A stretch of 5,189 nt of DNA, taken from the NCBI GenBank assembly GCA_021823875.1, contig JAKAMD010000263.1, positions 1 to 5,189 of the forward strand. The letters run 5' to 3'. Below are positions 1 to 5,189 of the stretch, piece after piece. Position 1 is the stretch's first letter. Each line of letters starts with the position of its first letter. The position numbers were made by a program, and so were the translations under genes. Under the pieces are notes generated by a model. The model searched no databases. It was not told the origin of the DNA and saw only the letters and a list, made by a program, of their open reading frames with translations. This DNA is from Pseudomonadota bacterium. Its GTDB lineage: Bacteria > Pseudomonadota > Alphaproteobacteria > Rhizobiales > Xanthobacteraceae.

Positions 1-1
1 T

Positions 2-2290
2 ATGAAATTCGGATTCGGTCAGCCGCTCACGCGCAAGGAAGATGCCCCGCTGCTCAGCGGGCAGGGATGCTATGTCGCCGACGTGCTGCCGGCCGGCTGT
101 CTGCGGGCGGTGGTGGTGCGCTCGCCCCACGCCCATGCCCGCTTCACCATCCACGAGCTCGAGCGCGTGCGGGCGATGCCGGGGGTGCGGTTGGTGCTGA
201 CGGCGCCTGATATCGCCGGCCTCAACCCGATGCCGTGCCCAGGCACCATTCCCGACCTACCGACCGAAGTGCCGCCTTATCCGGTGCTGGCGCGGGACGT
301 GGTGCGTCATGTCGGCGACGCCGTCGCCTTCGTGGTGGCCGATACGCTCGAACAGGCCAAGGATGCGGCCGAAGCGGTCACCGTCGACTGGCAGCCGCTG
401 CCGCATGTGATCGGCGCCAAGGCGGCGCTCGCGGTCGGCGCACCGAAAGTATGGAACAAGGGCAATCTCGCCTTCGAGACCGAGCTGGGTGATGCCGCCG
501 CCACCAAGGACGCTTTCGCCAAGGCTGCGCGCACCGTCGAACTCACGCTGGTCAATCAGCGGCTGGTCACCAATTATCTCGATACCCGCGGCGTCATCGC
601 CGAGCATGACGGCAAGCGCTATACGCTTACCGTCGGCAGCCAGGGTAGTCACATCATCCGCGACATCATCGGTTGCGCGGTGATGAAGCTTGCGCCCGAA
701 CAAATGCGTGTCATCACCCACGACGTCGGCGGCGGCTTCGGCACCAAGCTGTTTCCCTATCGCGAATATGCGCTGGCTGCGGTCGCCGCCGAGCGGCTGC
801 GCAAGCCGGTTCGCTGGGTGGCCGACCGCAGCGAACATTTCCTCGCCGACAGCCACGGCCGCGACAATCTTTCGACCGCGCGGCTGGCGCTCGATGACAA
901 GAACCGCTTTCTGGCGCTCGATCTCGATATCATTGCCGACATGGGCTCGTATCTGAATTGCTACGCGCCCTACATCCCCTGGCTCGGCGCCGGCATGGCG
1001 ACCGGCGTCTATGATATCCCGGCCGCTCATGTGAGGCTGCGCGGCGTCTACACCCACACGGTGCCGGTCGATGCCTATCGCGGCGCCGGCCGGCCGGAGG
1101 CGTCCTATCTGATCGAACGGGTGGTCGACGTGGCTGCGCGCGAAGCGGGCGTTGCGCCCGACGCACTGCGGAAGAAGAACTTCGTCAAGCCGAAGGCGAT
1201 GCCCTACACGACGCCGACCGGCAAAGTTTACGACAGTGGCGACTTCGGCGGCATCATGGCGCGCGCGCAGGAGATCGCTGACACCGCCGGCTTCGCCAAG
1301 CGGGCCGCAGCGTCCAAGCGCGCCGGCAAGCTGCGCGGCTTCGGCATCGCGACCTATGTCGAAGCCTGCGGCAACAACGGGCCGGAGACCGCGACGCTGA
1401 CGTTCGACCGCGACGGCGGCGTCACCGTGCTGATCGGCTCGCAGTCGAGCGGGCAGGGGCACGCCACCTCCTATGCGCAGCTCATCGCCGAGCGGCTCGG
1501 CCTGCCGCCCGACAAGGTGCGCATGGTGCAGGGCGACACCGACCGCATCGCCACCGGCGCCGGCACCGGCGGCTCGTCATCGATCCCGATCGGCGGCGTG
1601 GCGGTTGATCGTGCTGGCAAGCAACTGGCCGAGCAGATCAAGGAGATCGCGGCCGAAGCGCTGGAAGCGTCCACCGGCGATCTGGAGATCGTCGAGGGCA
1701 CCGTGCGCATTGCCGGCACCGACCGGGTGATGACGTTTGCCGACATCGCCGTGCATCCGGCGGCCACGCCGGAGCGGCTGAAGGCGGCCAACGAGTTCGG
1801 CAACGATCCGCCGACTTTCCCCAACGGCGCGCATATCGCCGAGGTCGAGGTCGATCCGGAGACCGGCGCGGTCGCCATCCTCAATTACGTCATCGTCGAC
1901 GACTTCGGCGCCACGCTCAATCCGCTGCTGCTCGCCGGCCAGGTGCATGGCGGTAGCGTGCAGGGCCTCGGCCAGGCGCTGATGGAGGACACCGTTTACG
2001 ACGCGTCCTCCGGGCAACTGCTCAGCGCCAGCCTGATGGACTATGCGCTGCCGCGCGCGGGCGATGCGCCGAGCTTCACCTTCGAGACCCGCAACGTGCC
2101 CTGTAAAACCAATCCGCTGGGCGTCAAGGGCGCGGGCGAGGCGGGCGCCATCGGCTCCTGCCCGGCGCTGATCAATGCCATCTGCGACGCGCTCTGGCGC
2201 GCCGGCACCGGCATCAGCCACATCGACATGCCGGCGACCCCATCGCGTATTTGGGCGGCAATCCAGAAGGCACGCAAGGCGGCGGCCTGA
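2..2290 (+). CDS. Xanthine dehydrogenase family, molybdopterin-binding large subunit (form II CoxL-like)
   Basis: This 762-residue protein is the catalytic subunit of a molybdenum hydroxylase, the family that includes xanthine dehydrogenase, aldehyde oxidoreductase and CO dehydrogenase CoxL. Domain order fits: an alpha/beta hammerhead domain at about residues 18-130, then two Moco-binding domains at about 145-390 and 410-700. Visible motifs are SQGSH with Gln214 (the expected Mo-oxo-facing glutamine), GGGFG at 243-247, AYRGAGR at 358-364, QSSGQGH at 481-487, and GAGE at 710-713 with Glu713 as the catalytic base. AYRGAGR matches form II CoxL-like proteins rather than the AYRCSFR loop of true CO dehydrogenase, so CO is an unlikely substrate; the real substrate cannot be read from the sequence. 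Length is normal for the family. The ATG at 2 gives a typical N terminus (GQPLTRKEDAPLLSG), but any ribosome binding site lies outside the window. No signal peptide is seen, so it is probably cytoplasmic. Its FAD and 2Fe-2S partners are not in the window. Confidence 0.93.
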   Translation: MKFGFGQPLTRKEDAPLLSGQGCYVADVLPAGCLRAVVVRSPHAHARFTIHELERVRAMPGVRLVLTAPDIAGLNPMPCPGTIPDLPTEVPPYPVLARDVVRHVGDAVAFVVADTLEQAKDAAEAVTVDWQPLPHVIGAKAALAVGAPKVWNKGNLAFETELGDAAATKDAFAKAARTVELTLVNQRLVTNYLDTRGVIAEHDGKRYTLTVGSQGSHIIRDIIGCAVMKLAPEQMRVITHDVGGGFGTKLFPYREYALAAVAAERLRKPVRWVADRSEHFLADSHGRDNLSTARLALDDKNRFLALDLDIIADMGSYLNCYAPYIPWLGAGMATGVYDIPAAHVRLRGVYTHTVPVDAYRGAGRPEASYLIERVVDVAAREAGVAPDALRKKNFVKPKAMPYTTPTGKVYDSGDFGGIMARAQEIADTAGFAKRAAASKRAGKLRGFGIATYVEACGNNGPETATLTFDRDGGVTVLIGSQSSGQGHATSYAQLIAERLGLPPDKVRMVQGDTDRIATGAGTGGSSSIPIGGVAVDRAGKQLAEQIKEIAAEALEASTGDLEIVEGTVRIAGTDRVMTFADIAVHPAATPERLKAANEFGNDPPTFPNGAHIAEVEVDPETGAVAILNYVIVDDFGATLNPLLLAGQVHGGSVQGLGQALMEDTVYDASSGQLLSASLMDYALPRAGDAPSFTFETRNVPCKTNPLGVKGAGEAGAIGSCPALINAICDALWRAGTGISHIDMPATPSRIWAAIQKARKAAA

Positions 2291-2317
2291 CCAGGGCCGC
2301 CGCTCACGTATTCGTGA
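2279..2317 (+). terminator. Tandem stem-loops at the end of the molybdenum-subunit gene
   Basis: A perfect 9-bp GC stem pairs 2279-2287 (GCGGCGGCC) with 2295-2303 (GGCCGCCGC); the 7-nt loop at 2288-2294 contains the TGA stop codon of the upstream gene. Directly after it a 5-bp stem pairs 2304-2308 (TCACG) with 2313-2317 (CGTGA) around the loop TATT. There is no T-run afterwards, so this is not a textbook intrinsic terminator. It could instead be a transcript-end stabiliser or part of a Rho-dependent end. The structure is seen directly; the role is inferred. Confidence 0.4.
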
Positions 2318-2412
2318 ACGAAAGCGGCAAATCGCCTTCACACGATTGCCGGAATAGCTCCGTCCCAATGGTGTTTCCAAGAGACAACAAAACCACCACT
2401 CGGGGTATCCTC
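2318..2412 (+). other. Leader region upstream of the cytochrome c-556-like gene
   Basis: These 95 bases separate the hairpins from the ATG at 2413. I see no convincing sigma-70 -35/-10 pair and no clear operator. The composition is less GC-rich than the flanking genes, with an A-rich run near 2382-2393 (GACAACAAAACC). The only Shine-Dalgarno-like sequence is a weak CGGGG at 2401-2405, seven bases before the start codon. The gap is long enough to hold an independent promoter for the cytochrome gene, but none can be named. Confidence 0.3.
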
Positions 2413-2862
2413 ATGAAATTGGCTTCCATGGTTTCGATGGCCGCACTCGTGGCCATCGCGTTCAGCGTCACGGCAGCGTTGGCCGCCGAGAACCCGATCC
2501 TCGCCCGCCAGGAACTAATGAAGGCCAACGGCAAGCACGCCAAGATGGGTGTGGCCATGGTCAAGGGCGAGGCACCGTTCGATCTCGCCAAGGCCAAGGA
2601 GATTTTCGCCACTTTTGAAAACGCTGCGGCGAAGATGCCCGATCTGTTCCCGGCTGACTCCAAGACCGGCCACGATACGACGGCCTCGCCCAAGATCTGG
2701 GAGAACATGGCCGACGTCAAAGCGCGCTTCAAGAAGCTCGGCGACGACGCCAAGGCGGCGGCGGCCTCGGTAAAAGACCTCGCCAGCTTCAAGACCGCAT
2801 TCGGCGCCATCGGCAAGGATTGCGGCGGCTGCCACAAGGAATACCGCATCAAGAAAAACTGA
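2413..2862 (+). CDS. Exported cytochrome c of the c'/c-556 family
   Basis: This 149-residue precursor is a small periplasmic electron carrier. Residues 1-24 form a signal peptide (MKLA, a hydrophobic core, then ALA before Ala25), leaving a mature chain of about 125 residues, the usual size for the four-helix cytochrome c' fold. The single heme motif is C-terminal, CGGCH at 137-141, followed by KEYR, which is the c' family signature. The internal segments LMKANG, MVKGEAPFD, LFP and SPKIW resemble Rhodopseudomonas c-556 as I remember it. Met36 (about mature residue 12), in LMKANG, sits where low-spin c-556 proteins carry their axial methionine, so I infer a six-coordinate electron-transfer heme rather than a gas-binding five-coordinate one. 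His141 is the proximal ligand. I chose ATG 2413 because it starts a clean signal peptide; an in-frame ATG at 2368 would add 15 residues (MVFPRDNKTTTRGIL) that spoil it. It may accept electrons from the neighbouring redox proteins, but that is inference. Confidence 0.9.
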   Translation: MKLASMVSMAALVAIAFSVTAALAAENPILARQELMKANGKHAKMGVAMVKGEAPFDLAKAKEIFATFENAAAKMPDLFPADSKTGHDTTASPKIWENMADVKARFKKLGDDAKAAAASVKDLASFKTAFGAIGKDCGGCHKEYRIKKN

Positions 2863-2889
2863 TCGCCGCCGGAGAGCCCGGTGCGACAT

Positions 2890-2920
2890 AGGGCGGCGCC
2901 TGACAAGCAGGCGTCGCCTT
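2890..2920 (+). terminator. Hairpin between the two cytochrome genes, possible terminator or attenuator
   Basis: Bases 2892-2902 (GGCGGCGCCTG) pair with 2908-2918 (CAGGCGTCGCC) to make an 11-bp stem with one G.T wobble and a 5-nt loop ACAAG. A further G.T and an A-T pair can be added at the base (2890-2891 with 2919-2920). Only two T residues follow, so termination would be weak. It lies 29 bases after the stop codon of the c-556-like gene and 32 bases before the next start codon. It could end the first cytochrome transcript, reduce read-through into the second, or protect the 3' end. The stem is seen; the function is inferred. Confidence 0.5.
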
Positions 2921-2952
2921 CGTGCTATGCTAATCGCCTGGATGGGTAATCC

Positions 2953-3873
2953 ATGCTGCGCAAACTGATCCTCGCGGCGGTCGCTGTATTTGTCATCGGC
3001 TTCGCGGCGTTCTGGTGGCTCACCGTTCCGCAGACGGTGCCGGCGAGTGCATTGGGCGCACACACACCCGACCTCGCCAATGGCAAGGATCTGTTCGCCA
3101 TCGGCGGCTGCGCCTCCTGCCATGCCACGCCCAACCAGAAGAACGACACGCTGCTCGGCGGCGGGCGCGCCCTGCACACGCCGTTCGGCACCTTCTATCC
3201 GCCCAATATCTCTTCCGATGCCAAGGACGGCATCGGCGGCTGGAGCGAGGCGCAGTTCGTCACCGCCATGGTCAAGGGCACCTCGCCCGGCGGCGAGCAT
3301 CTCTATCCGGCGTTTCCTTACGACTCCTACAGCCACATGACCTATGGCGACCTGCGCGACCTGTTCGCCTATTTGAAGAGCCTGCCGCCGGTCACCGGCA
3401 AGGCGCGCGGCCATGATCTGACGTTTCCCTTCACCATCCGCCGCGGCATCGGTCTGTGGAAGCTCCTGTTCCTCGACGGCAAGCCGTTCACGCCCGATCC
3501 GTCAAAGCCGGCCGAATGGAATCGCGGCGCCTATCTGGTCAAAGGGCCCGGCCACTGCGCCGAATGCCATTCGCCGCGTGACGCGCTCGGCGGCATCATC
3601 GCCAGCCAGCGTTTCGCCGGCGGACCCAACCCGGACGGCAAGGGCTGGGTGCCCAACATCACGCAGAAGGGGCTCGCCGACTGGTCGGTGAAGGACATCG
3701 CCTATCTGTTGGAAAGCGGTGCCACACCTGACGGTGACTTCGTCGGCTCCAGCATGACCGACGTGGTGAACAATCTGGCGAAGGCGCGCGCCGCCGATCG
3801 GCTGGCGATCGCGACCTACATCAAGTCGCTGCCGCCGGTCGAAGGGCCGCCGAAGCCGCCGAAGAAGAAATAA
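2953..3873 (+). CDS. Membrane-anchored diheme cytochrome c
   Basis: This 306-residue protein carries two class I cytochrome c domains. Residues about 5-24 form an uncleaved-looking hydrophobic anchor (after MLRK, ending FWWL), placing the hemes on the periplasmic side. Heme 1 binds at CASCH (53-57), with Met129 in SYSHMTYGD as the likely sixth ligand; heme 2 binds at CAECH (202-206), with Met268 in SSMTDVV. Both domains end in the same phrase, YxKSLPPV. The layout resembles the first two domains of the triheme subunits of membrane alcohol, aldehyde and gluconate dehydrogenases, and the cytochromes that accompany some molybdenum hydroxylases. A third heme domain is absent; the chain ends instead in a Pro/Lys tail (EGPPKPPKKK). 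ATG 2953 follows a G-rich Shine-Dalgarno candidate, GGATGGG at 2940-2946, six bases upstream. The likely role is passing electrons from a dehydrogenase to the respiratory chain; the specific donor is not determined. Confidence 0.9.
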   Translation: MLRKLILAAVAVFVIGFAAFWWLTVPQTVPASALGAHTPDLANGKDLFAIGGCASCHATPNQKNDTLLGGGRALHTPFGTFYPPNISSDAKDGIGGWSEAQFVTAMVKGTSPGGEHLYPAFPYDSYSHMTYGDLRDLFAYLKSLPPVTGKARGHDLTFPFTIRRGIGLWKLLFLDGKPFTPDPSKPAEWNRGAYLVKGPGHCAECHSPRDALGGIIASQRFAGGPNPDGKGWVPNITQKGLADWSVKDIAYLLESGATPDGDFVGSSMTDVVNNLAKARAADRLAIATYIKSLPPVEGPPKPPKKK

Positions 3874-3880
3874 CAATGCT

Positions 3881-3924
3881 CGTCATTCCGGGCTCGCTCG
3901 CTGCGCGAGCGCCCCGGAATGACG
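3881..3924. repeat. 44-nt palindromic intergenic repeat between convergent genes
   Basis: Outer arms CGTCATTCCGGG (3881-3892) and CCCGGAATGACG (3913-3924) are perfect 12-bp inverted repeats. Inside, CGCTCG (3895-3900) pairs with CGAGCG (3906-3911) around the loop CTGCG, leaving a small asymmetric bulge (CT on one side, C on the other). It fills nearly the whole gap between the two stop codons and ends one base before the minus-strand gene's stop. I recall elements with CGTCATTCCGGG arms as being dispersed in many copies in Bradyrhizobium and Rhodopseudomonas-type genomes. Its position suits a bidirectional transcription end, although neither side has a long T-run. Only one copy is in this window, so the repeat status rests on memory. 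Confidence 0.7.
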
Positions 3925-3925
3925 T

Positions 3926-5182
3926 TTATCCCGCGACCGCGATCTCCAGCGGGAATTGATCGACTACCTCGTGCCCGCTCTCGTTCACGATGAAGGTGTG
4001 GCCGAGGAAGATGCCGAACAGGCCGTCGGCGGTGATCGGATTGGGCTCGGCCATGATTATCATGCCGGGCTTGAGCACCATGTCGATGTCGAGGCCGCGC
4101 ACATGCTCGGCCGCGACATGTGGATTGTCGGTGACGAGATCGATGCCGTGGCATTGGGTCGGCCGCGACTGCACGCCGTGGTCGCGGAAGAATTTCGACG
4201 CCTCGCGCATGGCTTCCGCCGGTTTGCCGGGCGCAATCTCGGCCACGATCTTCTTGTAGCCGGGCAGCGTAATCTCCTCCCAGAACCTGCGCACCATGTC
4301 GGTTGGCGGACCGAGCGTGATGGGAGAGCCGATCTGCGCGGTATAGCCGCGATAGCCGGCGGCGAGCTCCATATTGATGATGTCGCCCTTTTGCAGCACG
4401 CGGTGCGAGGGCCGCGGATTGCCGAAGATCATCGCCGGGGTATCCATCGGGGTCGAGCCGATGATGAGGAAATCGATATCGCCGCCGCCATCCAGGATGG
4501 CGCTGCCGGCCGCCGCGCGCAGCTCGTATTCTTTCACGCCCGGCTTGGCGCGCGCGATCATCGCCTCCATGGCGCGCTGGCACAGCACGCCCGCTTTGCG
4601 CACGCAGTCGAGTTCCTCCGCGCTGTGGATGACGACGAGCTCGTGCAGGAAGTTCTTGGTGAACACCAGCTCGGCATCCGGCAGGCCGGCGCGCAGCGTG
4701 TTGTACTGGTTGACCGGCAAATAGTCCTCGTGGCGGGGATCGATCTCCATTAGGCCGATGCGGCCGCGCTCGAGCTTCAATTCCTTCAGCCGCTCGACCA
4801 TGACCTCGGCGTAGCGGCCGTTGCGGCTGTGGCGCACGTCCTTGATTGCCGGCTCAACATGGCGACGCACGGCCTCCGCGTGGGTGCCGCCCATCGAATA
4901 GATCATGGTCGGCTCGCCATCGAGCGGCACCAGCACGTAGCAGCAGAGTGCGTGCCATTCGACATGGCCGGTGAGCCACAGCATGCCGGCGCCGATGCTC
5001 CAATGGCTGGGGCCGCCGGCGGCGATCACGCAATCGAGCTTCGCCTCCTTCATCTTGGCGCGCAGCGCGGCGTAGCGGCGCGCATATTCCTTCTCGGAGA
5101 ACTGCTCATAGACCGCGTCGCGGTAATAGGGCGTGCCGCGCATATTGGCGAAGGGCAGGGCCTGGTCGAGCTTCGTACGCAC
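3926..5182 (-). CDS. M24 (creatinase / aminopeptidase P fold) family protein with altered metal site
   Basis: This 418-residue protein has the two-domain layout of the M24 family: a creatinase N-terminal domain at about residues 30-180 and a pita-bread domain at about 190-400. Matches to family landmarks are LQKGDIINME (263-272), GYRGYTAQIGSPITLG (276-291), CHGID (344-348), LKPGMIIMAEPNP (370-382) and FIVNESG (397-403). At the five canonical metal-ligand positions I read Glu272 (normally Asp), Gln283 (normally Asp), His345 (kept), Glu379 (kept) and Gly394 (normally Glu). The upstream histidine of aminopeptidase P and creatinase appears as Asn255. It is therefore probably not an ordinary dinuclear Xaa-Pro aminopeptidase and may be a metal-independent hydrolase, as creatinase is; the substrate is unknown. 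The start used is GTG at 5182, with GGAA four bases upstream in sense orientation. The frame stays open to the window edge, so the true start may lie beyond it; an internal ATG (residue 14, at 5143) is a weaker option. No signal peptide is seen, so it is probably cytoplasmic. Confidence 0.87.
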   Translation of the reverse strand: MRTKLDQALPFANMRGTPYYRDAVYEQFSEKEYARRYAALRAKMKEAKLDCVIAAGGPSHWSIGAGMLWLTGHVEWHALCCYVLVPLDGEPTMIYSMGGTHAEAVRRHVEPAIKDVRHSRNGRYAEVMVERLKELKLERGRIGLMEIDPRHEDYLPVNQYNTLRAGLPDAELVFTKNFLHELVVIHSAEELDCVRKAGVLCQRAMEAMIARAKPGVKEYELRAAAGSAILDGGGDIDFLIIGSTPMDTPAMIFGNPRPSHRVLQKGDIINMELAAGYRGYTAQIGSPITLGPPTDMVRRFWEEITLPGYKKIVAEIAPGKPAEAMREASKFFRDHGVQSRPTQCHGIDLVTDNPHVAAEHVRGLDIDMVLKPGMIIMAEPNPITADGLFGIFLGHTFIVNESGHEVVDQFPLEIAVAG

Positions 5183-5189
5183 GGTTTCC

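Noticed and set aside
257..1462. A 401-codon open frame on the minus strand inside the molybdenum-subunit gene
   Set aside because: It lies wholly antisense to a gene with intact family motifs. Its translation is rich in Arg, Gly, Ala and His, as expected of antisense frames in GC-rich coding DNA, and shows no recognisable domain.
2..2290. Annotation as true carbon monoxide dehydrogenase CoxL
   Set aside because: The active-site loop reads AYRGAGR and lacks the cysteine-containing AYRCSFR of form I CoxL.
1577..2380. A 267-codon minus-strand frame overlapping the end of the molybdenum-subunit gene
   Set aside because: Its composition is that of a shadow frame, it has no motif, and it is almost entirely covered by the plus-strand gene.
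2900..2934. Possible sigma-70 promoter (CTGACA at 2900-2905 and TATGCT at 2926-2931) before the diheme cytochrome gene
   Set aside because: The spacer is 20 bases, the -10 match is only 4 of 6, and the -35 lies inside the hairpin; the support is too weak to annotate.
2554..3279. The same 15-mer GCCATGGTCAAGGGC occurs at 2554-2568 and 3265-3279, in both cytochrome genes
   Set aside because: Both encode AMVKG with the preferred codons of this genome, in unrelated folds; coincidence is the simpler explanation.
2304..3414. Minus-strand frames of 200 and 299 codons over the two cytochrome genes
   Set aside because: Both are antisense to clear CxxCH cytochromes, and their residue composition is typical of shadow frames.
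3816..4583. A 255-codon minus-strand frame overlapping the M24 gene and the end of the diheme cytochrome
   Set aside because: It is an out-of-frame Arg-rich reading of the M24 gene running through the palindrome; it shows no motif.
3956..4753. A 265-codon plus-strand frame over the M24 gene
   Set aside because: The opposite strand encodes recognisable creatinase-fold motifs. This frame is rich in His, Arg, Gly and Ala, without any domain.

Overview
This window looks like part of the chromosome of a GC-rich alphaproteobacterium, probably in the Hyphomicrobiales (Bradyrhizobium / Rhodopseudomonas / Xanthobacteraceae relatives). The grounds are the strong G/C third-position bias in all genes, a cytochrome c-556-like protein resembling those of Rhodopseudomonas and Agrobacterium, and an intergenic palindrome with CGTCATTCCGGG arms that I recall as common in that group. 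Placement is from memory, not a search.

Layout. Positions 2-2290 (+) encode a complete or nearly complete molybdenum-cofactor-binding large subunit of the xanthine dehydrogenase / CoxL family. It carries the AYRGAGR loop typical of 'form II' CoxL-like proteins, whose substrate is generally unknown. A GC-rich stem-loop spans its stop codon. Positions 2413-2862 (+) encode a small exported cytochrome c of the c'/c-556 family. After a second hairpin, positions 2953-3873 (+) encode a membrane-anchored diheme cytochrome c. A 44-nt palindrome at 3881-3924 separates this rightward group from a leftward gene, 3926-5182 (-). That gene encodes a creatinase/aminopeptidase-P-fold (M24) protein in which several canonical metal ligands appear to be replaced.

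How the genes may work together. The three rightward genes form a plausible redox cluster: a molybdenum hydroxylase subunit followed by two periplasmic-side c-type cytochromes. The partner FAD and 2Fe-2S subunits expected for a CoxL-like enzyme are not in the window; if present they probably lie upstream of position 1. The large subunit has no export signal and should be cytoplasmic, while both cytochromes face the periplasm, so direct electron transfer between them is not obvious. The M24 gene is convergent and separately transcribed; nothing in the sequence ties it functionally to the redox genes.

I found no tRNA, rRNA, CRISPR array, insertion sequence or phage gene. The only gene-free stretches are short (122, 90 and 52 bases) and are described below. 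The most interesting item is the degenerate active site of the M24 protein; otherwise the region looks like ordinary accessory metabolism.
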